Origin: an uncultured Eubacteriales bacterium
GTDB taxonomy: Bacteria > Bacillota > Clostridia > Oscillospirales > CAG-272
Direction of reading: 5' to 3'
DNA: 6,576 nt
Assembly (NCBI GenBank): GCA_949878535.1
Contig: CATLAS010000050.1
Location: forward strand, 1 to 6,576
The position numbers were made by a program, and so were the translations under genes. The first letter of the stretch is position 1; the number at the start of each line of letters is the position of its first letter. The notes under the pieces were generated by a model. That model worked only from the letters and a program-made list of their open reading frames with translations, did not search any database and was not told where the DNA came from. Shown here piece after piece: positions 1-5,330 of this stretch.

Positions 1-222
1 GGTCTTGCGCAATCCATATTCCAGGTGGGCGGCAACCTCGGTACATCAACAGGCCCGCTGCTCGTGGCTCTGCTCGTAGCACCCTACGGACGCCATCACG
101 TGATGTGGTTTCTCATCATATCGGCAATGCGCACAGGGGCTTCTGCGGGGGGATATACGTCAATAATACCGCCGCGCATGGCGAACTGCCCGGGACCTTC
201 CACCAGTTCCACCCGGGTATAA
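1..222 (+). CDS. MFS transporter, Fsr (fosmidomycin resistance)-like, truncated at a junction
   Basis: The frame is open from the left edge to a stop at 220-222, but only bases 1 to about 120 look like a transporter. The peptide GLAQSIFQVGGN, then GPLLVALLVAPYG and HHVMWF, matches the region of Fsr-type major facilitator efflux permeases around one of the later transmembrane helices (family knowledge, recalled and not searched). The gene starts outside the window. After about codon 40 the frame reads antisense mfd sequence, so the last ~33 codons are not transporter and the final membrane helices are missing. The product would be an inner-membrane drug or metabolite exporter if intact; as read here it is probably non-functional. 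Family assignment is fairly secure; the natural 3' end is absent. Confidence 0.7.
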   Translation, partial: GLAQSIFQVGGNLGTSTGPLLVALLVAPYGRHHVMWFLIISAMRTGASAGGYTSIIPPRMANCPGPSTSSTRV

Positions 223-731
223 CCGCCGTTCACCAGTATTTCTGCCAGTCGTTCTGTGTCCAGCGGGCGTTCGGGATCCACCGTATAGGTAAGATGAATT
301 AAATCTTCCGGCGGCACTGTGGTTTGAAGGATCGCTTCCACAGTTGCACAGACAGCAAAAGGCGTTTCGGAAAAAAGCAATGCAGACAGCACAAGAAGCC
401 GCCCGCGCTCGTAGTCGCGGGAGGCGGTAGTATTGTGAAACTGATAGTCTCGCACTGGAAAGTGATATGCCGGGATTCCCTGTTCTGATAGGCGCATTGC
501 TTCATCAGCGGCTGCACGGTCACTGGAATACAGCAGCAGCACTCTACGGGAAGCGGCAGTTTCATCTCCGGTCAGTGCGGAAAGAAACAGGGGCTGCGCC
601 CCTTCACACAGTCCATTGACGCAGACCGGGCGGCGCACCGCCCTGCGGCGTGAGACAGCAAGCGCATCCACCAGTGCCGTATATTCCCGGCAGGAGCGGA
701 TCGCCGAAAGCAGCAAGGTTTGATTGTTCAT
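96..731 (-). CDS. mfd: Transcription-repair coupling factor Mfd, N-terminal fragment
   Basis: Mfd is a cytoplasmic ATP-dependent translocase that removes stalled RNA polymerase at lesions and recruits UvrA. Residues 1 to about 202 resemble the N-terminal UvrB-like module: the FPVRDYQFHNTTAS stretch, a PPEDLIHL segment, and the diagnostic GYTRVELVEGPGQFAMRGG followed by IIDVYPP and PVRI. The family is about 1,150 residues long, so over 80 percent is missing, including the RNA polymerase-interacting and helicase motor domains. Homology stops after PVRI (base ~126); the remaining nine codons are antisense MFS transporter sequence. The ATG at 729-731 is the only good start. An AGGAAGG lies 13 nt upstream, which is a rather long spacing. 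It is downstream of pth on the same strand, the order also found in Bacillus (pth/spoVC then mfd). This is either a gene broken in the genome or an assembly chimera. Confidence 0.88.
   Translation of the reverse strand: MNNQTLLLSAIRSCREYTALVDALAVSRRRAVRRPVCVNGLCEGAQPLFLSALTGDETAASRRVLLLYSSDRAAADEAMRLSEQGIPAYHFPVRDYQFHNTTASRDYERGRLLVLSALLFSETPFAVCATVEAILQTTVPPEDLIHLTYTVDPERPLDTERLAEILVNGGYTRVELVEGPGQFAMRGGIIDVYPPAEAPVRIADMMRNHIT
112..126. other. Breakpoint between MFS transporter and mfd
   Basis: Recognisable + strand MFS sequence ends around codon 37-40 (bases 111-120), and recognisable - strand Mfd sequence ends at PVRI (bases 126-137). The two genes therefore meet head-on within about 15 bp, each losing its C-terminal part. 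No insertion sequence or long repeat is visible at the join. The cause, genomic rearrangement or assembly error, cannot be told from sequence alone. Confidence 0.75.
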
Positions 732-835
732 GTTTATGGTAATGCCTTCCTTTGGTTTGTTATAGACGAAAGGTGTATATCTAATTTAAAAACAGACGTG
801 TGGTGATTTGAAGATATTACAAATTGGCAGGGAAA

Positions 836-992
836 CAATCCCTCCGTCACAGCTTACGCTGTGCCACCTCCCTTTGCTGGGGGGAGGCTTGTAAACTTGA
901 GCGATTCCTTCCTATGGAGCCGCTCAGCAGATATGCTTGCCACCTAGCAAAGGGAGCTGTCGCCAAGCAAAGCGATAGCGACTGAGGGATTG
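836..992. repeat. Palindromic MITE-like repeat, copy A (complete)
   Basis: This 157-bp element fills most of the 306-bp gap between mfd and pth. It is bounded by perfect 9-bp terminal inverted repeats, CAATCCCTC (836-844) and GAGGGATTG (984-992). The left arm has a hairpin CACAGC-TTAC-GCTGTG (848-863), then CCTCCC/GGGAGG (867-887). CTCCCTTTGCT (868-878) is an exact inverted match of AGCAAAGGGAG (946-956), so the two arms can pair over a long distance. Other stems are TGAGCG/CGCTCA (898-926) and GTCGC/GCGAC (959-982). There is no coding potential and no obvious target-site duplication. It lies in the pth-mfd transcript and might end or attenuate transcription, or act in mRNA stability (inference). 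Related copies are near 4145-4276 and 5120-5176. Confidence 0.8.
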
Positions 993-1037
993 TCAAAAAC
1001 AGATATTTGCATGATCTCTCTATTTTCAGATCTATTC

Positions 1038-1697
1038 CTATGTGTTCTTTTTATCATTTACTGTTCCTGGCTTCATCCCGTTGAAACGTCCCATAGCCTC
1101 TTCTGTTTTTCCATTCATAATTAAGGCAGCCGCGTCACAGCACGCAGTAAAACAAGGGGTCATTAGATCCAAATCCTCTTTTGAAAACTTCCCCAGCACC
1201 CAATCTGCCAGATCCCCATGCTTTTTTTCTCCAACACCGATACGGATTCTTGGAAAACGGTCGTCTCCCAGGTGATATATGATATCCTTCAATCCGTTGT
1301 GTCCGCCATCTGTTCCGCCAGCACGGATCCGCATCCGTCCGGGGGGGAGGTAAATATCATCTACCAGAACAATAATATTCTGTGCTGGTATTTTATAGAA
1401 GGCGGCCGCGTCCTGCACCGCTTCGCCGGAGCGATTCATAAACGTTTGCGGTTTCATGATCAGAATCCGATGTTCCTCTAATTGTGCAGGCGCGGTCATC
1501 GCATGAAACCGAACTCTGCTGCACTCTGTGCCAAGACGCTGCGCAATAAAATCCGCAGCGATAAATCCGGCGTTGTGCCGGGTGAGCGCATATTCCTCTC
1601 CCGGATTTCCCAGCCCCACAATCAGGTGCGTTGGCGGTCCCACAGTTTCGTTTTTATCTTTGGAAATTTGTTTGAAAAGCTCAAATATATCAGCCAT
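1038..1697 (-). CDS. pth: Peptidyl-tRNA hydrolase
   Basis: This cytoplasmic esterase cleaves peptidyl-tRNA released from ribosomes and recycles tRNA. The 219-residue product has the family core: LIVGLGNPGEEYALTRHNAG near residues 25-44 with catalytic His41, PQTFMNRSG with Asn88, VDDIYLPPG with Asp113 (equivalent to Asp93 of the E. coli enzyme), GGHNGLKDII with Asn134, then RIRIGVG and WVLGKF. The enzyme is usually about 190 residues; here ~24 extra residues (ADIFELFKQISKDK and on) precede the core. The ATG at 1695-1697 is supported by GAAAGGA at 1708-1714 (10 nt spacing), so the extension is probably real. A later start just before the core would have no such site. It is the first gene of a leftward unit leading to mfd, separated from it by repeat copy A. 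All catalytic positions are present. Confidence 0.96.
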   Translation of the reverse strand: MADIFELFKQISKDKNETVGPPTHLIVGLGNPGEEYALTRHNAGFIAADFIAQRLGTECSRVRFHAMTAPAQLEEHRILIMKPQTFMNRSGEAVQDAAAFYKIPAQNIIVLVDDIYLPPGRMRIRAGGTDGGHNGLKDIIYHLGDDRFPRIRIGVGEKKHGDLADWVLGKFSKEDLDLMTPCFTACCDAAALIMNGKTEEAMGRFNGMKPGTVNDKKNT

Positions 1698-1805
1698 GAT
1701 TACAAAATCCTTTCATTTTCAGCACGCGCAAAACAAGCCCGCATCGCAAAGCCGCGGCGGGTAATTTTTGTCAGGGTAAAACCCATTATTGATCATCATT
1801 GTAAT

Positions 1806-1834
1806 ATTGTACATGAATATGCACACTTTTGCAA
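1806..1834 (-). promoter_or_regulatory. Predicted sigma-A-type promoter for pth
   Basis: Read on the - strand, TTGCAA (1834-1829) and TACAAT (1811-1806) are separated by exactly 17 bp in an AT-rich stretch. Transcription would start near 1799 and give a leader of about 100 nt before the pth ATG. Prediction from consensus match only. Confidence 0.5.
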
Positions 1835-1885
1835 TGAAAATTTGAAAGAAAGAATGAAATTTCGTGATTGTTTACATATTTCTTG

Positions 1886-1914
1886 TTGTAATTCTCTCTT
1901 GCAGAGGCTATAAT
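1886..1914 (+). promoter_or_regulatory. Predicted sigma-A-type promoter for the sortase unit
   Basis: TTGTAA (1886-1891) and a perfect TATAAT (1909-1914) are 17 bp apart, in the right place to drive the sortase gene. The start point would be near 1921. It is back-to-back with the pth promoter, about 50 bp between the two -35 boxes, so the 369-bp gap between pth and the sortase is a divergent control region. Confidence 0.65.
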
Positions 1915-1920
1915 CAAAGT

Positions 1921-2061
1921 GTCGTATTATACATTCATATAACGAAAAGCAAGATGTCCCCCGCTTCTATAGGCGGCAGGGTTCCTTTTACTTTTTCAGC
2001 AGTAGTACAAGCTGCTGAAATGTTAAATGACGGGGCGTTGCCCCTTATTGAACGAAAGGAG
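1921..2061 (+). promoter_or_regulatory. Structured 5' leader of the sortase gene with ribosome binding site
   Basis: Between the predicted start point and the gene there are three successive hairpins: CCGCTT/AGGCGG (1961-1976, 6 bp with one G-T pair and a 4-nt loop), TTTCAGCAG/CTGCTGAAA (1994-2020, 9 bp with a 9-nt loop), and GGGGC-GTT-GCCCC (2032-2044). The last ends 10 nt before the ribosome binding site AAAGGAG (2055-2061), which is 5 nt from the ATG. I do not recognise a known riboswitch or T-box here. The spacing would allow control of termination or of ribosome access, but there is no strong U-run after the last stem (only TTATT). The hairpins are seen; a regulatory role is inferred. 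Confidence 0.4.
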
Positions 2062-2066
2062 CAGTT

Positions 2067-3224
2067 ATGTCTAAAAAGAAAAAGTCCGCAAAGAAAAAAG
2101 AAGAAACAGCGATCCCCGACGTTGCTCCCATAAAATCGGAGCAGGAACAGGGGACTGCTCCCGCGGCGGAAAATCCGGCGGAGGATCCCGGAATGATTCC
2201 GGCGCCGGATGTGGCAATTCCCTATGACAAAAACTTTACATTTGAAGATTTCACCCAGTCGGTAGACACGCTCACTGCGGAGGAACTTATGGTAAAAAAA
2301 GATACCGTACAGGACGGCGAAAACAAAGCCGTTCCAGGAAAGAGAAGCAAAGCATCAAATATTCTGCAGCTTGCATTGCTTTTTATATTTGGATCTGTTC
2401 TTGTAGTCAGTCTTGTTATGCTGGGGCAAAACATATGGGGTAAAATAGAGGGCGGTCAGATTTATAACGACGCCTCGGATAATTTTAACCTTTTCATTCC
2501 CGGACAGACAAATACAACCGGGGCATATCCCTGGAACAATACGCTGACCTGTTTTTCCGGCGATGCAGCGCTCCAATCCCTTTTTGACAGAATCAATTCT
2601 GGAAGGGGAGACGGGAATACGGGCGGTACTTCCGCATATGATCAGCAGCTGGAGCAGATGCGCGCTAGTCTCACCTCCCTGCGTGAAATCAACAGTGATG
2701 TGTTCGGATGGATTTATGTAGAGGGCACGAAGATCAACTATCCTATTCTTCTGGGAACAGACAACGATTATTATTTGGATCATTCCTACAATAATAACTA
2801 CTTGCCTATCGGATCTATTTTTCTGGACTATACCACAAAAAATCCGATCACCGAAAATTACAACACAGTTATTTACGGGCATAATGTGGCAGCAGGCAAT
2901 ATGATGTTCCATGATATGACGAAATTCCTGAATGAGGATTTCTTCCGCAGTGCCAAAATTTATATTTATACGATGGAAGGGGTATATATATATCAGCCTG
3001 TGTCTGTTTACCAAACAACGGCTGAATATCAGTATTTCCGTACAGAGTTTGGTTCAGAGGCTTCCTTCCTTGAATTTGCAAGTGAAGTAGTGTCCAATTC
3101 CAAATTTGCATCAGACGCTGTTCTGTCAGCGGGTGATACGATGATTACCCTTTCCACCTGCACCAACGGTGCTGCAAACGGCAGATATGCACTCCATGCA
3201 AAACTGGTGGAGACGATAAGCTGA
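2067..3224 (+). CDS. srtB: Class B sortase
   Basis: Sortases are membrane-anchored cysteine transpeptidases that attach surface proteins carrying a C-terminal sorting signal to peptidoglycan or to one another. The 385-residue product has a hydrophilic N-terminus of ~97 residues rich in Lys, Ala, Pro and Glu, one transmembrane segment at about 98-119, a Thr/Asn/Gly-rich linker, and a catalytic domain from about 205 to the end. Visible active-site features are VIYGHN with His272, TLSTC with Cys365, and GRYALHAKL with Arg373; the order and the INSDVFGWIYVEGTKINYPI entry motif fit class B. Typical class B enzymes are about 250 residues, so the cytoplasmic tail is unusually long. The ATG has a strong ribosome binding site (AAAGGAG, 5 nt). 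Its stop overlaps the start of the methyltransferase gene. No protein with an LPXTG- or NPQTN-like signal is in the window, so its substrate is unknown. Confidence 0.95.
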   Translation: MSKKKKSAKKKEETAIPDVAPIKSEQEQGTAPAAENPAEDPGMIPAPDVAIPYDKNFTFEDFTQSVDTLTAEELMVKKDTVQDGENKAVPGKRSKASNILQLALLFIFGSVLVVSLVMLGQNIWGKIEGGQIYNDASDNFNLFIPGQTNTTGAYPWNNTLTCFSGDAALQSLFDRINSGRGDGNTGGTSAYDQQLEQMRASLTSLREINSDVFGWIYVEGTKINYPILLGTDNDYYLDHSYNNNYLPIGSIFLDYTTKNPITENYNTVIYGHNVAAGNMMFHDMTKFLNEDFFRSAKIYIYTMEGVYIYQPVSVYQTTAEYQYFRTEFGSEASFLEFASEVVSNSKFASDAVLSAGDTMITLSTCTNGAANGRYALHAKLVETIS

Positions 3225-4087
3225 TGACGGATATACATGAAATTTTAATATGTCCCCTGTGTGGCGCACCACTTGCCCGACAGGAAGGCAGTTTCTTTTG
3301 CACTGGAGTGCGCAGACACTGTTATGATATTGCCGCATCCGGTTATGTAAACCTGCTTCCACCCGGAAAAAAGAACAATGCTCGGGCGGGAGACGATAAG
3401 GATATGCTCCGCAGCCGCAGCCGGTTCCTTTTCGGAGGATGGTACGATGCTGTGTCCGATACAGCTGCCCGGATGGGGTGTCAGGTTATCGGAAACAGAA
3501 ATGCAATCACCTTTGCGGATGCGGGCAGCGGCGAGGGGTATCATACCTGCCGGATTGCACAATGGTTTCAGGAGAAGGGTATATCCTGCACTGGCGTAGG
3601 GATTGACGCTGCGAAAAGCGGCGCACAGGCAGGTGCTAAGCTTGCACGGGTAAGAGGACTTGACACGGTGCAGTTTGTTGCCGGCAATATATTTGCATTG
3701 CCTATGGCAGATGAAAGCGCCGATTTGGTATACAGCATTTTTGCACCGATACCCGGGGAGCAGGCGGCGCGGATTTTGAAGAAAGACGGCGCGCTGGTTG
3801 TAGTATCCGCGGGGCGGGAGCATCTGTGGGAGATGCGCTGTACGTTGTATGGACAACCCCGCATCAGCGAGGGGGTTCAGATGCCTGCCGGCTTTACAGT
3901 GGCAGAGCGGGAAACGTTGTCTTACGAAATAAATTTGCCGGATCAGGAGACGATTGCCGCACTGTTTACAATGACGCCTTTTTATTATCGCTGCCCCCGA
4001 GAGGGGCGGGAGAAACTGCTGGCACTGGACAAGCTTACGGTGAAGGTTGAAGTGGATTTCACCGTATTGGTTTTGGATGAAGCTTAG
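3224..4087 (+). CDS. rlmA: 23S rRNA (guanine-N1)-methyltransferase, RlmA family
   Basis: RlmA-family enzymes use S-adenosylmethionine to methylate N1 of G745 or G748 in domain II of 23S rRNA, near the peptide exit tunnel; some members give tylosin-type macrolide resistance. The 287-residue product has the N-terminal zinc site ICPLCGAPL (Cys10, Cys13), Cys26 and probably His32, then DIAASGYVNLLPP, a family hallmark. The SAM-binding motif ADAGSGEGYHTCRIA (GSGEG at 101-105) is followed by GVGIDAAKS and by SIFAPIP and GREHLWEMR as in E. coli RlmA. Length matches the family (~270). The spacing Cys26 to His32 is two residues longer than in E. coli RlmA. The ATG at 3224 overlaps the sortase stop as TGATG, with GGAG (3209-3212) upstream, suggesting translational coupling. 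Whether it is RlmA-I-like or RlmA-II-like cannot be decided by eye. Confidence 0.92.
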   Translation: MTDIHEILICPLCGAPLARQEGSFFCTGVRRHCYDIAASGYVNLLPPGKKNNARAGDDKDMLRSRSRFLFGGWYDAVSDTAARMGCQVIGNRNAITFADAGSGEGYHTCRIAQWFQEKGISCTGVGIDAAKSGAQAGAKLARVRGLDTVQFVAGNIFALPMADESADLVYSIFAPIPGEQAARILKKDGALVVVSAGREHLWEMRCTLYGQPRISEGVQMPAGFTVAERETLSYEINLPDQETIAALFTMTPFYYRCPREGREKLLALDKLTVKVEVDFTVLVLDEA

Positions 4088-4144
4088 AAAAAGGTACAGA
4101 ACATTCCCTGTGCTTTGCATATAATTTTAGTTAAATTTGTAAGC

Positions 4145-4201
4145 CTCTTTTATTAAAAGGAGATGGCATGCCCAAGCGCAGCGATGCTGGCGGAGGGATT
4201 G
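4145..4201. repeat. Palindromic repeat copy B1, right-arm half
   Basis: The stretch AAAAGGAGATGGCATGCC followed by CAAGCGCAGCGATGCTGG and CGGAGGGATTG aligns with the right arm of copy A (AAAGGGAGCTGTCGCCAAGC, then AAGCGATAGCG and GAGGGATTG). The left arm is reduced to CTCTTTT (4145-4151), which pairs with AAAGGAG (4156-4162) around an ATTA loop. It lies just after the methyltransferase gene and could act as a weak transcription end in either direction (inference). It is the first half of the ~260-bp gap before the glycosyltransferase gene. Confidence 0.6.
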
Positions 4202-4247
4202 TAAAGGAATTACTGTCGATATGCAGATGCTGTAAAATGAAGTAGGA

Positions 4248-4276
4248 CAATCCCTCACCCGCTGTGCGGGAGCCTT
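4248..4276. repeat. Palindromic repeat copy B2, left-arm fragment
   Basis: CAATCCCTC (4248-4256) is identical to the left end of copy A. It is followed by a hairpin CCCGC-TGT-GCGGG (4258-4270) in the place of the first copy A stem, then GAGCCTTA. The rest of the element is missing. Together with B1 it puts the two end sequences in outward order (GAGGGATTG, then CAATCCCTC), with 46 bp of non-repeat sequence between. Confidence 0.6.
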
Positions 4277-4349
4277 ATGAAATTTGCGTTTCTCTATGAA
4301 AGCACATCCATTCCGAATTCAAACTATAAATCAAAGGCATGGTATTTCT

Positions 4350-5075
4350 ATGAAAATTTCCGTTTGTATTCCTATGTATAACGAACATGCAATCTGCGCC
4401 GCCACTGCGCGCACCCTTTGCCGCGCCATGACGGTTTACTGCATGCGTCAGGGATACGACTGGGAAATTATTTTTTGTGACGACGGTTCTACAGATGGCA
4501 GCTTGGAGCTTTTGCAAAATGCAGTACAGAATGAAGGTATGAACAGGGTACGGTGTATCGGATATAAACAAAATCGCGGAAAAGGTGCGGCGGTGCGTAC
4601 TGCGGTACTTGCTTCCCAAGGGGATGTGGTTTTGTATACGGACTGTGATCTGGCATATGGTACCGATATAATTGAGTTGGGAGCAGAAAAGGTTCTTGAG
4701 GGGAATCCATTTGTTTTGGGATCCCGCAATTTGGATTCCAACGGATATGCAGGATATACTATGCTGCGGCGGATGGCATCTAAACTGTACATCAAAGTCA
4801 TCGCCGTTTGCGCTGGCTTTCGCCTGACCGATTCACAGTGTGGGTTTAAATGCTTTGATGGAGATACGGCACGAAAAATATTTTCTCTCTGTACGATTGA
4901 TGGATTTGCATTTGATCTGGAAGCAATCAAAGTTGCTCAGAAACTGGAAATTCCACTGACTGAAATTCCAGTGCACATTATCAATCACCGGGACTCTAAG
5001 ATTAACATTGTGCGGGATGCTGTGCACATGCTTGGAGACATTCGTAAAATAAAAAAACGGATTCGCAGGTTATAG
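4350..5075 (+). CDS. Family 2 glycosyltransferase, dolichyl/polyprenyl-phosphate sugar synthase type
   Basis: The 241-residue product is a GT-A fold glycosyltransferase of the ALG5/DPM1-like group, which moves glucose or mannose from a nucleotide sugar to a polyprenyl phosphate at the cytoplasmic face of the membrane. Visible motifs are SVCIPMYNE (4-12), the nucleotide-binding IIFCDDGSTDGS (40-51), NRGKGAAVRTA (75-85), the metal-binding DxD in YTDCDLAYG (Asp98, Asp100), DSQCGFKCF (161-169) and DGFAFDLE (184-191). No transmembrane helix is seen, unlike GtrB-type relatives, and the C-terminus is basic (IRKIKKRIRRL), possibly for membrane contact. I chose ATG 4350 because homology starts there. 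The frame runs upstream to a TTG at 4284, but those 22 residues are not family-like. A weak AAGG lies at 4334-4337. The exact sugar and acceptor cannot be read. It may feed cell-wall or surface glycan assembly. Confidence 0.88.
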   Translation: MKISVCIPMYNEHAICAATARTLCRAMTVYCMRQGYDWEIIFCDDGSTDGSLELLQNAVQNEGMNRVRCIGYKQNRGKGAAVRTAVLASQGDVVLYTDCDLAYGTDIIELGAEKVLEGNPFVLGSRNLDSNGYAGYTMLRRMASKLYIKVIAVCAGFRLTDSQCGFKCFDGDTARKIFSLCTIDGFAFDLEAIKVAQKLEIPLTEIPVHIINHRDSKINIVRDAVHMLGDIRKIKKRIRRL

Positions 5076-5119
5076 GTGCTGAAATGAGTTGTGTCGTTTT
5101 TATTCAGCAGCAGTGCTTG

Positions 5120-5176
5120 CAATCTCTCCATCATGCCTAACGGCATGCCTCCCCCTTTGCTGGGGGAGCTTTTTTT
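5120..5176 (+). terminator. Intrinsic terminator formed by repeat copy C (left arm)
   Basis: CTCCCCC (5149-5155), a TTTGCT loop and GGGGGAG (5162-5168) are followed by a run of seven T (5170-5176), 74 nt after the glycosyltransferase stop. This is a strong rho-independent terminator. The whole stretch from CAATCTCTCC (5120) through the hairpin CATGCC-TAAC-GGCATG (5132-5147) to the terminator stem aligns with the left arm of repeat copy A, with the same TTTGCT loop. The terminator is therefore a repeat copy. Confidence 0.85.
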
Positions 5177-5330
5177 ATCCGCCATGGGAGAAAGTTCTCC
5201 AAAAAATCGTTACAATAACGGCGGCAGGATTTTAAATTTTGGCAGACAATCTTAGGTATGTCGCGAACCGGCGCGGCTGTTTTCATATTCCTGCTAATAT
5301 ATATTGCTGCAAAAGCGGCAGGGAGGAAGT
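5177..5330 (+). promoter_or_regulatory. Upstream region and ribosome binding site of the tail-fibre-like gene
   Basis: This gap lies between a terminator and the next gene, so it should hold a promoter, but I find no convincing -35/-10 pair; TTGGCA (5239-5244) lacks a well-placed partner. A small stem TGCTGC-AAAA-GCGGCA (5305-5320, one G-T pair) directly abuts the ribosome binding site GGGAGG (5321-5326), which is 4 nt from the ATG. A second small hairpin GGAGA/TCTCC sits at 5187-5200. Confidence 0.35.

Noticed and set aside
836..992. Repeat copy A as part of a CRISPR array or an rRNA/tRNA gene
   Set aside because: There are no regularly spaced identical repeats and no cloverleaf or conserved rRNA segments; the terminal inverted repeats and paired arms fit a palindromic repeat element.
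1482..1913. Open frame of 143 codons on the + strand over the 5' part of pth
   Set aside because: Mostly antisense to pth and then running through the divergent promoters; no protein family resemblance.
1954..2133. Possible small leader peptide starting at ATG 1954 and overlapping the sortase start out of frame
   Set aside because: No good ribosome binding site before it, no recognisable composition, and it passes through the hairpins; the sortase has a much better start.
3245..4120. A 291-codon open frame on the - strand opposite the methyltransferase gene
   Set aside because: It is fully antisense to a gene with clear RlmA motifs, has no recognisable domain and is rich in Cys, His and Arg in a low-complexity way typical of shadow frames.
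4097..4125. TATAAT at 4120-4125 as a promoter for the glycosyltransferase gene
   Set aside because: No -35-like hexamer at 16-18 bp upstream and the position is over 220 bp from the start codon with repeats between; too weak to list.
4284..4349. TTG at 4284 as the start of the glycosyltransferase gene
   Set aside because: The added 22 residues are unlike the family, overlap repeat-flanking sequence and lack a ribosome binding site; homology begins at the ATG at 4350.
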